Notes under the pieces: model-generated
What the model was told of the DNA's origin: nothing
Seen by the model: the letters and a program-made list of their open reading frames with translations, nothing else
Databases searched by the model: none
Origin: Hyphomicrobiaceae bacterium
GTDB lineage: Bacteria > Pseudomonadota > Alphaproteobacteria > Rhizobiales > Hyphomicrobiaceae
Assembly (NCBI GenBank): GCA_030655135.1
Contig: JAURWC010000020.1
Location: forward strand, 124,001-188,000
Reading direction: 5' to 3'
DNA length: 64,000 nucleotides
Position numbers and translations under genes: made by a program
In this document: one piece after another, positions 32,888 through 40,261 of the stretch
Position numbering within the stretch: the first letter of the stretch is position 1
Layout: each line of letters begins with the position of its first letter

Positions 32888-33145
32888 CTAGAAGTTGAGC
32901 CCACGAATGAGCGTCGCTGTGGTGCTGGTGCTCATGATCTTCGTCGCGGCGATCGGGTAAATCTGGCCGATGATTACCGCCGTGAACGTGACGACGTTGC
33001 CAGCAAGATCAGTGATCGCGACGTTTCCAGCGCCGCCGACGACAAAGCCATCAAGCGGTGGGTTGTAGACCGTGCTGTCTGACGTCGTGATTGCCGTAAC
33101 CTTGCCGTAAGGCGCAGCGTTCGTGAGCATGCCGGACTGGGCCAT
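32888..33145 (-). CDS. Small beta-rich virion protein
   Basis: An 85-residue protein starting MAQSGMLTNAAPYGKVTAIT, with strands VYNPPLDGFVVGGAGNVAITD and VVTFTAVIIGQIYPIAATKIM. This type of small beta protein recurs in podovirus head operons. Family not named; a structural role is inferred. Confidence 0.5.
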   Translation of the reverse strand: MAQSGMLTNAAPYGKVTAITTSDSTVYNPPLDGFVVGGAGNVAITDLAGNVVTFTAVIIGQIYPIAATKIMSTSTTATLIRGLNF

Positions 33146-33148
33146 GTC

Positions 33149-33424
33149 TCAAGCTCCTGTGTTGGCGGCGCGCTGCCGCAGGTTCATCCACCAGCACATC
33201 ACGCGGACCGTCAAATGCGTCCAAGGCCCCCGATAGGCTATGCGCATGCATGCCCCTTCGAAGCGAGCAAGCGGCAGACGCTTAAGGCGAGCGCGGGCCT
33301 CATCCTCAGAGCGAGCACAAATCTCGAAGCCGTACTTATGGCCCTCCCAATCGTAGGAGAAGCTGTAGTCGTACCAAGCGACACCATCGATCACGGCGGC
33401 TGGCTTAACGGACGGAGCGACCAT
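33149..33424 (-). CDS. Hypothetical phage protein
   Basis: A 91-residue protein. Aromatic strands (GVAWYDYSFSYDWEGHKYGFEICA) lead into a helix (SEDEARARLKRL) and a second strand pair. The stop of the Lys-rich gene upstream overlaps its start by one base. Function unknown. Confidence 0.5.
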   Translation of the reverse strand: MVAPSVKPAAVIDGVAWYDYSFSYDWEGHKYGFEICARSEDEARARLKRLPLARFEGACMRIAYRGPWTHLTVRVMCWWMNLRQRAANTGA

Positions 33425-33693
33425 CAGACTGCCTCCTCGGCTTCAGTGTCGGCTTTCTTCTTGGCCTTCTTGGCGGGCTTCGGGGCTTCCTCGGCTTCGT
33501 CCTCGACCTTGGGGGTGCGCTTGCCAACCTGGCTGATGAGGTAGTCCTGCAGTTCGTTGGGCGATACGCGCTGCTCGATGACGACCTGCACAACGCCGCG
33601 GCGCGCGTGGACGCTATCGGGGGCGCCGGCGCGGAGACGCTGCTCCTCGTACTTGCTCAGCGCTGCTGAGACTTCCTGCTCAACCTTGGTCAT
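33424..33693 (-). CDS. Hypothetical phage protein with Lys/Glu-rich tail
   Basis: An 89-residue protein from ATG 33693, which has AGGAGGCCAGGAC upstream. A helix (KVEQEVSAALSKYEEQRLRAG) and a central strand (RRGVVQVVIEQRVSPNELQDYLI) are followed by a disordered tail rich in Lys, Ala and Glu. Function unknown. Confidence 0.5.
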   Translation of the reverse strand: MTKVEQEVSAALSKYEEQRLRAGAPDSVHARRGVVQVVIEQRVSPNELQDYLISQVGKRTPKVEDEAEEAPKPAKKAKKKADTEAEEAV

Positions 33694-33764
33694 GTCCTGG
33701 CCTCCTAGCCGGGGTTGTGGTCGGTACAGACTGATCAACTCGGGACGCAACGAAGGCGGGACGA

Positions 33765-34004
33765 TCACGCTTTCAGCTTCTCTGCGATATAGTCCCAGTC
33801 GCTATCATCAAGAGCGCCGCTCCAATCCCTCGCGATCGTAAGGATTGTGCCCCTGCCGTTCAGCCAAATTCCAATTTCGACGCCGCCGTGGGGTCGCGGA
33901 TGACCTAAGACCGGCTGCGACTTGACATCGGCACCTGGGTGTCGCCTCTCCATCTCTGATTTTATCGAGGCAATTTGAACCTCCCACTCCCTGTCGCTTT
34001 TCAT
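33765..34004 (-). CDS. Hypothetical phage protein
   Basis: A 79-residue protein from ATG 34004, overlapping the terminase stop (ATGA). It contains VEIGIWLNGRGTILTIARDWSG and a helical end (DSDWDYIAEKLKA). No family recognised. Confidence 0.5.
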   Translation of the reverse strand: MKSDREWEVQIASIKSEMERRHPGADVKSQPVLGHPRPHGGVEIGIWLNGRGTILTIARDWSGALDDSDWDYIAEKLKA

Positions 34005-35473
34005 GCCGTCATCCACGAACCCTTGGCGGGCTCGGATACTCGATGATGTGGGTTGGAACGCGGGTGGATGCCGGCGGCCAGCGACAGCAGGAACGCATCG
34101 GCAAGGTTCGGGGAGTGAACCCCACGCTTTTTCATGTCGTCCTTGCTCTCGACCTTGCGCTTGCCGAGAGACGTGAAATCGTAGGTCGGTGCCGTCAGTT
34201 CAGCGATGAGCTTTTCGATCATCGCGTGCCCGTCCTCGGCAATGAGGATGTTGGGCAGCTTGCAATCCTTGGCGGCAAACCACGCCCGGCCGCGGAACCA
34301 CAGTTCATCGCGCAGGCGGTGGTCCGTGTCGGAAATCGCCGCGCTCTCGGACACGTTGCAGCCGCGAACGATCTGAGCCACCGGCGAGCCCGGCAGCCGC
34401 ATAATGTCGTAGGCGCTGGCGCCATAGCCGATGATGTCGACCACGATTTCACGGGGGCGCTCATCGATGGGTGTGCGCATGTACTGGTCAATGACCTTGC
34501 CGGACACCTGGGCGCCGTCGAGGCCGTGCCATTCCATTGGGATGCCCAACAGCGTGTTGCCTTGGCGTTTGATTAGGGCCGTGCTGTCGTCACCGAAGCG
34601 GGCGACGTCGAGGCCCCACACCGGCCAGACATTCGAGGTGGCGATCTGGCGGCCCTTGGAGGCCAGCACGAGATCAAGCGGGATGACGGTCTCATCGTCC
34701 TGCGTGGGGAAGTTCCCTTCCACGCGCACCCGATACGCATTCGAATTGCGCCCGTAGCGCGCAATAATATCATCGATGTGACCGCGCGCGGTTGGCACGT
34801 CCTCGCTTGAGACGTGCATGCAGAACCAACGCTCGCGCAACAGATGGTGCGTGTCGAAAAAGAAGCCCGATGACTTGGTTGGGTTGCCAGCAAGAACGGC
34901 TAGGGCGCCCGGAGTTGAGAGGGCGCCCATGGCGACTTCATAGGCCGCTTCATGCACCGAGGATGCCTCATCAACGAGAAACATCAGGAAGGGCGAGTGA
35001 AATCCAGCCATCGCCTGTGGATTGTCTTTCGAGGCGGTTCGCGCGACCGCGAATGCCTCGTCTGGATGGCGAACGACTACCACCCGTTCCTTCTGGACGT
35101 CGATCTCGTCCTGAAGCGCCGGCGGCAGGCGACGACACCAAACCGCTATCTCTGGCCAGATCGTGTCTGACAACTGAGACTGAGCGCCGGCGACAACAGG
35201 GATCTTCGCATTGCGGTGCGTGAGTAGCCCCCAGATGACGAGGATTGAAAGCGTCGCTGATTTCTTGCAGCCGTGGCCAGACCGAATGGAGATGCGCTTG
35301 TTGCCGTCTCTAATGGCCTTGAACACGTTCGCTTGCCACGGCTCCATGGCGTGGAGGTCCCCCGCCGGCGGCGAGCCTGGCTCCGGAATACCCAGAACCC
35401 CCGTGGCGAACATATACGGATCATCGCGGCTAGCGAGCCAGGCGCGTTGCCAGTTTTCGATCTGCGGGCTCAT
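34001..35473 (-). CDS. Terminase large subunit
   Basis: A 490-residue protein. The ATPase has a Walker A-like SGHGCKKS at residues 65-72 and Walker B MFLVDEA at 164-170. The RNase H-like nuclease has GLDVARFGDD (Asp289, Asp295/296), IVVDIIGYG (Asp346) and SPNLADAFLLS near residue 462. It packages the genome into the prohead through the portal. Walker A departs from the textbook GxxGxGKT/S by a Cys-Lys-Lys end, a variant found among phage terminases. Confidence 0.9.
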   Translation of the reverse strand: MSPQIENWQRAWLASRDDPYMFATGVLGIPEPGSPPAGDLHAMEPWQANVFKAIRDGNKRISIRSGHGCKKSATLSILVIWGLLTHRNAKIPVVAGAQSQLSDTIWPEIAVWCRRLPPALQDEIDVQKERVVVVRHPDEAFAVARTASKDNPQAMAGFHSPFLMFLVDEASSVHEAAYEVAMGALSTPGALAVLAGNPTKSSGFFFDTHHLLRERWFCMHVSSEDVPTARGHIDDIIARYGRNSNAYRVRVEGNFPTQDDETVIPLDLVLASKGRQIATSNVWPVWGLDVARFGDDSTALIKRQGNTLLGIPMEWHGLDGAQVSGKVIDQYMRTPIDERPREIVVDIIGYGASAYDIMRLPGSPVAQIVRGCNVSESAAISDTDHRLRDELWFRGRAWFAAKDCKLPNILIAEDGHAMIEKLIAELTAPTYDFTSLGKRKVESKDDMKKRGVHSPNLADAFLLSLAAGIHPRSNPHHRVSEPAKGSWMTA

Positions 35474-35982
35474 GCGGCCCTCGCAGCGAATTCACCAAAA
35501 TATTCCCGCGCGGCTTTCTCGTAGGCGACCCGCGCATCCTCTTTGTCGGCATAGATGCCAAGGTATTTGCAGCGGTTGTTTATCGATATCTGGGCAACCC
35601 ATTTGCCCCGCGCTGCATGCCAGCGAACACCCTTTATGCCACTCGTGTTGTGATTTGGGATGCCGCTGTTGCCGTTATTCTGAACGCGGCTGGCTTCGCG
35701 CAGGTTCACGATGCGGTTGTCGGTGCGATCGCGGTTCACGTGATCCAGGTCAGCGGACGGCCAGCGACCATGCACCCAGAAGAAAGCCACACGGTGGGCT
35801 AAGTACTTCTTCCGGTCCACCCAGAACGCTAGGTAGCCGTTGCTATGCCGCGCGCCGGCGACGTCACCGGCCGAGTAAGGGTGCCTTTTTGCGTAAGGGC
35901 TTGAGTTCTGAAGCCAGCGGAATTCGCCAGTTTCTGAGTTGTAGGACACAACCTCACGCAATCGCTCTGGTGTGAGGGTCAC
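35470..35982 (-). CDS. HNH homing endonuclease with AP2-like domain, between the terminase genes
   Basis: A 170-residue protein. N-terminal part: VSYNSETGEFRWLQNSS, GYLAFWVDRKKYLAHRVAFFWVHGRWPS, then the HNH core DLDHVNRDRTDNRIVNLREAS with NNGNSG. C-terminal part: GIKGVRWHAARGKWVAQISINNRCKYLGIYADKEDARVAYEKAA, the AP2-like DNA-binding unit. It overlaps both terminase genes by ATGA, so it is set neatly into the operon. Confidence 0.88.
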   Translation of the reverse strand: MTLTPERLREVVSYNSETGEFRWLQNSSPYAKRHPYSAGDVAGARHSNGYLAFWVDRKKYLAHRVAFFWVHGRWPSADLDHVNRDRTDNRIVNLREASRVQNNGNSGIPNHNTSGIKGVRWHAARGKWVAQISINNRCKYLGIYADKEDARVAYEKAAREYFGEFAARAA

Positions 35983-36272
35983 TTGCGCCCCCCCTCACTA
36001 ATGAACGTCCAGATGTCGGAGAAGCCCTCGCCGGCGTTGATCGTGTTGTCGATGTTGGCTAGGCGGGGATGCGTGTACGGCGCTGCAGCCTTCGCGGCAT
36101 CCATGCGGACCGCCTCGGGCTTCTCCTCGTTGCGCATGATGTTGAGCAAGTAGGCCAACGGCGTCAGCCCATCGCCTACTGCCTCGACAGTGGCAGCGTT
36201 CGCAAGCTTGCGGTGAGTAGCAACGCTACCCTTTTTCCTGCCTGCATTTGTCCTTGTGCCGCCGCGTGCCAT
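35979..36272 (-). CDS. Terminase small subunit
   Basis: A 97-residue protein from ATG 36272. It starts MARGGTRTNAGRKKGSVATH, a basic head typical of small terminases, then helices (YLLNIMRNEEKPEAVRMDAAKAAAPYTHPRLANID). It recognises the packaging site. A TTG start at 36314 would add an (EIK)3-containing stretch encoded by three 9-bp repeats; neither start has a strong ribosome site, so the N-terminus is uncertain. Confidence 0.75.
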   Translation of the reverse strand: MARGGTRTNAGRKKGSVATHRKLANAATVEAVGDGLTPLAYLLNIMRNEEKPEAVRMDAAKAAAPYTHPRLANIDNTINAGEGFSDIWTFISEGGRK

Positions 36273-36275
36273 GGC

Positions 36276-36302
36276 TTTGATTTCTTTGATTTCTTTGATT
36301 TC
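36276..36302 (-). repeat. Three perfect 9-bp tandem repeats before the small terminase gene
   Basis: TTTGATTTC occurs three times without a break at 36276-36284, 36285-36293 and 36294-36302. On the coding strand it reads GAAATCAAA and would encode Glu-Ile-Lys if the upstream TTG start is used. It could instead be a binding or slippage-prone element. Confidence 0.7.
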
Positions 36303-36314
36303 TATTTCAAACAA

Positions 36315-36659
36315 TCAAACTTTTTCGAGCACGCTCAAGCGCCAGCCTTCACCCCAAGGGATAGTGTTGTTCCCTGAGGCGTACATGCTGGCTGATGTTG
36401 CAACGGCGAGGTCGGCGCCCTGAGGTGTCACCTCGTAGTAGACAGACTTGCCGGGCTCGACCTGGAAGTAGGCGATCTCTACGCCAGCCGGGGAAGCTGC
36501 GGCATCAGTTGTATCGGCGGCGGGCGACGTCGTTTCCAATACGTCCCGGCCGCGTGGCGGCTGCTTCAGATACAGCACGCTATCAAACGTCAGGTTGCGG
36601 CCCTGAACGGGCGCAGATACGAGGCTGTTGGCTGTGAAGAAATGGACTGTGGCGGTCAT
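36315..36659 (-). CDS. Hypothetical phage protein
   Basis: A 114-residue protein starting MTATVHFFTANSLVSAPVQG, with a Thr/Ala/Asp-rich linker and strands (GVEIAYFQVEPGKSVYYEVT). It overlaps the upstream small gene by ATGA. Role unknown; it lies just before small terminase. Confidence 0.5.
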   Translation of the reverse strand: MTATVHFFTANSLVSAPVQGRNLTFDSVLYLKQPPRGRDVLETTSPAADTTDAAASPAGVEIAYFQVEPGKSVYYEVTPQGADLAVATSASMYASGNNTIPWGEGWRLSVLEKV

Positions 36660-36823
36660 TCGGCTGCTCCCAGCTTTTCAGCAATGAGGGTGTCAAGCTG
36701 TTCGATTGCGTCGATAGGCCAAGCCGAGATTGGGATGGCCCGAAGATTGGGGCGCAGATCGCGCACCTCGTGGGCTGAGCACCGGCGGGCGAACTCGGTT
36801 GCCTTCTCCTGTGGGGTGCTCAT
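36656..36823 (-). CDS. Hypothetical small phage protein
   Basis: A 55-residue protein starting MSTPQEKATEFARRCSAHEV, coupled by ATGA overlaps at both ends. Helical; no known family. Confidence 0.45.
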   Translation of the reverse strand: MSTPQEKATEFARRCSAHEVRDLRPNLRAIPISAWPIDAIEQLDTLIAEKLGAAE

Positions 36824-37017
36824 TCGGCCTCCTTGGTCGGGTTGATCAACGCAAGACGGTCGAGAGTTTGCAGAACGATGAGGATTGACCCACTGGCCGG
36901 AGCTCCGGGGGAGCGGATCATGCTGACTAGGGCGTGCTCATGGGCTGCAATACAGGCGTCTAGCTCGGCCTGAGTAACAGGCACGGGCTTGGTCTGTGAT
37001 GTTGCGTCCTTAGCCAA
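36820..37017 (-). CDS. Hypothetical small phage protein, TTG start
   Basis: A 65-residue protein. The in-frame upstream part is Arg/Gln-rich and lacks a good site, whereas the TTG at 37017 has GGGGGAT five bases before it, so this start is preferred. The protein contains VTQAELDACIAAHEHALVSMI and a C-terminal NPTKEAE. It overlaps the next gene by ATGA. Family unknown. Confidence 0.5.
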   Translation of the reverse strand: MAKDATSQTKPVPVTQAELDACIAAHEHALVSMIRSPGAPASGSILIVLQTLDRLALINPTKEAE

Positions 37018-37154
37018 TTTTATCCCCCAAAAGTCCGCTGTCCGGCGCCGTGTACGCTGTTGAAATGCTCCGATGTCATTTGATGAGCGCTGAGCTTTAC
37101 AGGCTACGTGGTGCCTTATCGCGGACGGTTGATAGTCTGCCTGATTTGCAAGCC

Positions 37155-37541
37155 TCAACGTTCGAACTCTCCACAGATATGCGAGTTCTCCACAGCGTTG
37201 TATGCAACCAGCGCTGAGAAGCCTTGAATTGACCGTGATTTTTCAGCAGCCGCGATTTCCTGGGCGCGGATGGCGATGCGATCGCAGATGACACGCACGG
37301 CTGGATCGGCCTTCAACCGCTCTGCAACCTGCCTGCAGCCGTAAATTACCGTCGTGTGGTCCCTGTCGCCGAAGCGGTGGCCGATCTGCGGGTAGGACTG
37401 CAGCGTCAGTTCCCGGGCGATGTACATGGCCATCTGGCGGGGGTGGCAGACGTCCATGGCTCGGATCTGCGAAACCAGGACCGGGATGCGCACCCCTGTG
37501 ATTTCCGAGGTGGCCTGGATCACGTGGGAGATCTTGATCAT
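37155..37541 (-). CDS. Free-standing DnaA domain IV protein
   Basis: A 128-residue protein from ATG 37541. Residues about 34-80 are the DnaA C-terminal helix-turn-helix: HPRQMAMYIARELTLQSY, then PQIGHRFGDRDHTTVIYGC with the signature DHTTV at 61-65 that reads DnaA boxes. The AAA+ and oligomerisation domains of DnaA are missing. It lies in the replication part of the phage, overlapping the next gene by ATGA. It could mark the phage origin or compete with host DnaA. A longer frame to 37865 is Arg-rich and was not used. Confidence 0.85.
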   Translation of the reverse strand: MIKISHVIQATSEITGVRIPVLVSQIRAMDVCHPRQMAMYIARELTLQSYPQIGHRFGDRDHTTVIYGCRQVAERLKADPAVRVICDRIAIRAQEIAAAEKSRSIQGFSALVAYNAVENSHICGEFER

Positions 37542-38041
37542 CCCTGCCTCCCATAGCGGGCGTTCCAGAAGTTCTTGTCGGGCGTGATTTTCTTGAACGT
37601 GGTCGCTCTGCCGCCGTAGGTTTTCGATAGATAGGCGTCGACGGAGCCGTGCTGCTCGATCACCTTGTCCCGCCATTCCTCTGCCGATTTTGCTCGAGCG
37701 GCTTGCTGCCGCCAGTGCTCGATTGCCTCTCGGTCTTTCGGCATGAGGTCGCCAGCGATTATCCCTTTGAGGGATTTGCCCTCGATCAGTATGCGCTTGG
37801 CCGCGCCGACCATATGGGCGCGTAGGTCGCGGTCCCAGCCCTCGCTGATTGCCTCGCGGACCCATGGGTGCGTGTGAAAGCGCTCATGGAACTGGCCAAC
37901 GACAGGCTGCCATTCCCTCTCGTCAGGCTTTCCGCCTTTGACCTCGTAGAGCTTTTCACCTTGCACGTAGGACCGGGCGATGTGGTCAGCGACGCTCAAC
38001 CGCATGCCGAGGGGCACGCCATCTAGGCTTAGGGGGGTCAT
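37538..38041 (-). CDS. Hypothetical phage protein of the replication region
   Basis: A 167-residue protein with aromatic and charged helices (EWQPVVGQFHERFHTHPWVREAI, DREAIEHWRQQAARAKSAEEWRDKVIEQHG). ATGA overlaps tie it to the replication protein upstream and the DnaA-like gene downstream, so a replication accessory is likely. Family not recognised. Confidence 0.55.
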   Translation of the reverse strand: MTPLSLDGVPLGMRLSVADHIARSYVQGEKLYEVKGGKPDEREWQPVVGQFHERFHTHPWVREAISEGWDRDLRAHMVGAAKRILIEGKSLKGIIAGDLMPKDREAIEHWRQQAARAKSAEEWRDKVIEQHGSVDAYLSKTYGGRATTFKKITPDKNFWNARYGRQG

Positions 38042-38973
38042 ACGGTCACTCCGCGCTTGCGCCAGTATTCGATCTGCTCGAGTTCTTCCTTCGTGTAGGT
38101 CTTGCGGGGCGGCGGGGTGGGGGTGTCGGGAGGTTTGGCTTTGCTGGCCGCCGCCTTGGCGTAGCGGTCGTCCTTGTCCCGCTTATCGCGGACCATGCGC
38201 GCGAGTTGGGCGCTGACCTGCGCCTCGAGGGGCTTCAAACGGTTGTTCGGCTGGACGTAGCCGGCGGCCTGCTTCAGGGCCAAGCGCAGTTGCTGCTCGT
38301 CACCGAAGGCCTCGAGCCATTCGGTTCTGCACCCGTTAAACAGGACCAATTCGCCGTTGATGAAGGCGGCGCGATCGCCGACCGCGCGCTGCGGTTCATC
38401 CGAAGGCAAAGGGGCGTCGGGTTTTTTAGTTTGTTCCAGTGTTCCAGTGTTATCCTTATTATTGTTGTTGCTTGCATGTTGTGTGCTTGTTGATTGCGTG
38501 TTGTTTGCTTGTTGTTTTGCTTGTCGTGTGTAATCCTCGAGCACCTGATAAACGTCGAAATTACAGATGCTTACGACGGAAGCTTGCTTGCCAATTTGCT
38601 TGTTGCTTTCCGAGACACCCGGCTTTGCACGCTCGATCATCCCGTCATCCTCGAGCTTGTCGAGCCATGTGCGGACGGTCTGCGGGGTCCAGTTCCAGCG
38701 GTGCGCGAGATAAGAGACTGCGCCGACCAATTGGCCGGGGTGTATCTCCATTTTCCGGCCGCCGTTGTTGACGGTGCCGGCCTCGTAGCGACACTCCATG
38801 ATGAGGTCGATCCACGCTTCCGCTCGAGAGAGCGCCCCGCGATCTGGGTTGGCTGGCTTGACGGGTTGGCCAAAGCCGACAAGCCAGTGCTCGCGCATGG
38901 CTCTCGAGACAGCCACCCAGCCCTTCTTGCCTCGGTTAAGGGACGGCCCGCCGTTGTGTCCGATGCCGCTCAT
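38038..38973 (-). CDS. Phage replication protein, O-like
   Basis: A 311-residue protein from ATG 38973, starting MSGIGHNGGPSL, an N-terminal signature recurring in alphaproteobacterial phage proteins. Residues about 70-125 form a winged-helix-like region (QLVGAVSYLAHRWNWTPQTVRTWLDKLEDDGMIERA), as in phage initiator proteins. A low-complexity Gln/Asn/Thr linker (residues about 150-180) is encoded by AT-rich DNA with repeated CAAGCA words. The basic C-terminus (KTYTKEELEQIEYWRKRG) may contact a helicase. Initiator role inferred. Confidence 0.65.
   Translation of the reverse strand: MSGIGHNGGPSLNRGKKGWVAVSRAMREHWLVGFGQPVKPANPDRGALSRAEAWIDLIMECRYEAGTVNNGGRKMEIHPGQLVGAVSYLAHRWNWTPQTVRTWLDKLEDDGMIERAKPGVSESNKQIGKQASVVSICNFDVYQVLEDYTRQAKQQANNTQSTSTQHASNNNNKDNTGTLEQTKKPDAPLPSDEPQRAVGDRAAFINGELVLFNGCRTEWLEAFGDEQQLRLALKQAAGYVQPNNRLKPLEAQVSAQLARMVRDKRDKDDRYAKAAASKAKPPDTPTPPPRKTYTKEELEQIEYWRKRGVTV
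38430..38530. other. Candidate phage replication origin inside the replication gene
   Basis: GC content drops sharply in this stretch. GTTCCAGT is repeated in tandem at 38433-38448. TGCTTG words occur at about 38469, 38484, 38506 and 38518, and TTATCCTTA at 38450-38458 is two bases from a DnaA box. An origin within an initiator gene is known from lambdoid phages; here it is an inference from composition and repeats. Confidence 0.4.
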
Positions 38974-39126
38974 GCGACACCCAACATTCCACAGGTTTTG
39001 CACCTGTTATCCAACGCCCGGGCATTGCCGGAATAGGGCGAGTTGTGTATGGTCATAGTCGTTCCTGCGTATCTCTCTGCTCTGTAGTTCGCGTACCCCA
39101 CGGATCGCCCCCGATCCGACAATTCA

Positions 39127-39156
39127 GCGCCCCTCGACCTGCAAGTCCTGGGGCGC
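39127..39156. terminator. Hairpin between thyX and the replication gene
   Basis: GCGCCCC (39127-39133) pairs with GGGGCGC (39150-39156). It lies just after the thyX stop on the minus strand. No T-run follows, so it may pause or stabilise RNA instead of ending it. The rest of the 190 bases between the two genes shows nothing I can name. Confidence 0.4.
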
Positions 39157-39163
39157 TTCGCGT

Positions 39164-39904
39164 TTAGAATGGCGGGTCTGATTTGCCTTCCCAGGCGTCG
39201 ATCGACACCGGCACGACAGTGCGCGCTAGGGCCCTCATAGCTTCGGCATAAACCCGGATCTCATACTGGGCATGCGAGTGCACACGCAGCGACAGGAACT
39301 TCATCAGGTTCAAGAGATCGACGGTCGCGAACATATGGCTGTAGGTGGCGACCGGCAAGACGGAGCGCGCCAGCTCGCGCGGCCAGCCATCAGCCAGCAA
39401 ATCGCGATACAGCTGGAAGCAGCCCTCGCAGTAGTGGCGGACCTTTTTGGTCTGCTCCTCGCGGGCGCCCAGCACCTCGATCGACGTAATCGGATCGCGC
39501 GCTTGCTTGCTGCTGGCAGACTGGCTGCCGATTAGCACCGGGTCCGGGACATAGAACTCTTCCGGCAGTTCGCGGTAGCGCGCCGACAGTTCGTTGAATG
39601 ACCACGTCCGGTGACGATGCCACTGGCGGAAAACGAAGATCGGCGCCTTGACCTCGAAGGTGAATGTCACAGCCTCGAACGGCGTCGTGTGGTGGTTCTT
39701 CCATAGGTAATTGATCAGCTTGGTATCGCTGCCGCTATCCTCTCCTGCACGCCATGCGGCTTCGTAGGAAACGCGAGCGGCACGCACCACGGAGAGGTCT
39801 GACCCCATGCTGTCAACGAGACGGACATAGCCGTGATCTAAAACGTCGATCCTGTCGCCAGTTGATCGTCCCTCAGCTTCGAAATTTCGCGCTGCAAGTA
39901 CCAT
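39164..39904 (-). CDS. thyX: FAD-dependent thymidylate synthase
   Basis: A 246-residue protein from ATG 39904. The ThyX signature RHRTWSFNELSARY is at residues 97-110, preceded by TTPFEAVTFTFEVKAPIFVFRQW; the N-terminal VLDHGYVRLVDSMGSDLSVVRAARVS is also typical. It makes dTMP from dUMP using methylene-tetrahydrofolate and FADH2, serving phage DNA synthesis. Its start lies inside the DUF3310 gene, overlapping it by 67 bases. A longer frame to 40213 is Arg-rich and was not used. Confidence 0.93.
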   Translation of the reverse strand: MVLAARNFEAEGRSTGDRIDVLDHGYVRLVDSMGSDLSVVRAARVSYEAAWRAGEDSGSDTKLINYLWKNHHTTPFEAVTFTFEVKAPIFVFRQWHRHRTWSFNELSARYRELPEEFYVPDPVLIGSQSASSKQARDPITSIEVLGAREEQTKKVRHYCEGCFQLYRDLLADGWPRELARSVLPVATYSHMFATVDLLNLMKFLSLRVHSHAQYEIRVYAEAMRALARTVVPVSIDAWEGKSDPPF

Positions 39905-40080
39905 GCTGCCTTCTCCAAATCCTCGATGTGCTTCGCTGGGTCTTTCTTCCCGGCGCGCGAGATGTATTTGACGGCGTTGCCGTCGTTGAACCCTAGGCCC
40001 CAGGCCTCGATGACCTTGATCGCCTCGTAGGGATTGCTCTCGCCGCCGTAGTGCGATGGGTGATTGACGGCTTCGGCCAT
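39838..40080 (-). CDS. DUF3310 family protein
   Basis: An 80-residue protein with the full DUF3310 pattern: VNHPSHYGGESNPYEAIKVIEAWGL, then NAVKYISRAGKKDPAKHIEDLEKAAWYLQREIS. The family is widespread in phages, often beside nucleotide-metabolism genes, and has been called a nucleotide kinase-like protein without firm proof. It overlaps thyX and is coupled to the gene upstream by TAATG. Confidence 0.85.
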   Translation of the reverse strand: MAEAVNHPSHYGGESNPYEAIKVIEAWGLGFNDGNAVKYISRAGKKDPAKHIEDLEKAAWYLQREISKLRDDQLATGSTF

Positions 40081-40259
40081 TAATTGACCTCCTTCTCGTG
40101 TTTGCTGAGCACCAAGGCTCGGGCCTCATCCGCGTCGATACCCGCGAAAACAACGAGGTCTTCCCAGCCGAAGCCCTCGCTAGCCATCCACTCGGCGTGC
40201 TCGCGAGCCGCAATGCTGTCTTCCAGGTCGAGTTGCATGGCAGAGTGTGGCTGAGCCAT
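40080..40259 (-). CDS. Hypothetical small phage protein
   Basis: A 59-residue acidic protein starting MAQPHSAMQLDLEDSIAARE. Its stop overlaps the DUF3310 start (TAATG). No known family. Confidence 0.5.
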   Translation of the reverse strand: MAQPHSAMQLDLEDSIAAREHAEWMASEGFGWEDLVVFAGIDADEARALVLSKHEKEVN

Positions 40260-40261
40260 AG

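Noticed and set aside
10794-37017. A gene transfer agent instead of a phage
   Set aside because: Gene order and families (P22-like portal, N4-gp56 capsid, integrase, att sites, replication genes) do not match RcGTA-type clusters.
37542-37865. N-terminal extension of the DnaA-like gene
   Set aside because: Arg- and Gln-rich low-quality sequence overlapping another gene; the ATG at 37541 fits the operon by ATGA overlap and the domain start.
39905-40213. N-terminal extension of thyX
   Set aside because: Arg-rich, overlaps DUF3310 fully, and not found in ThyX proteins.
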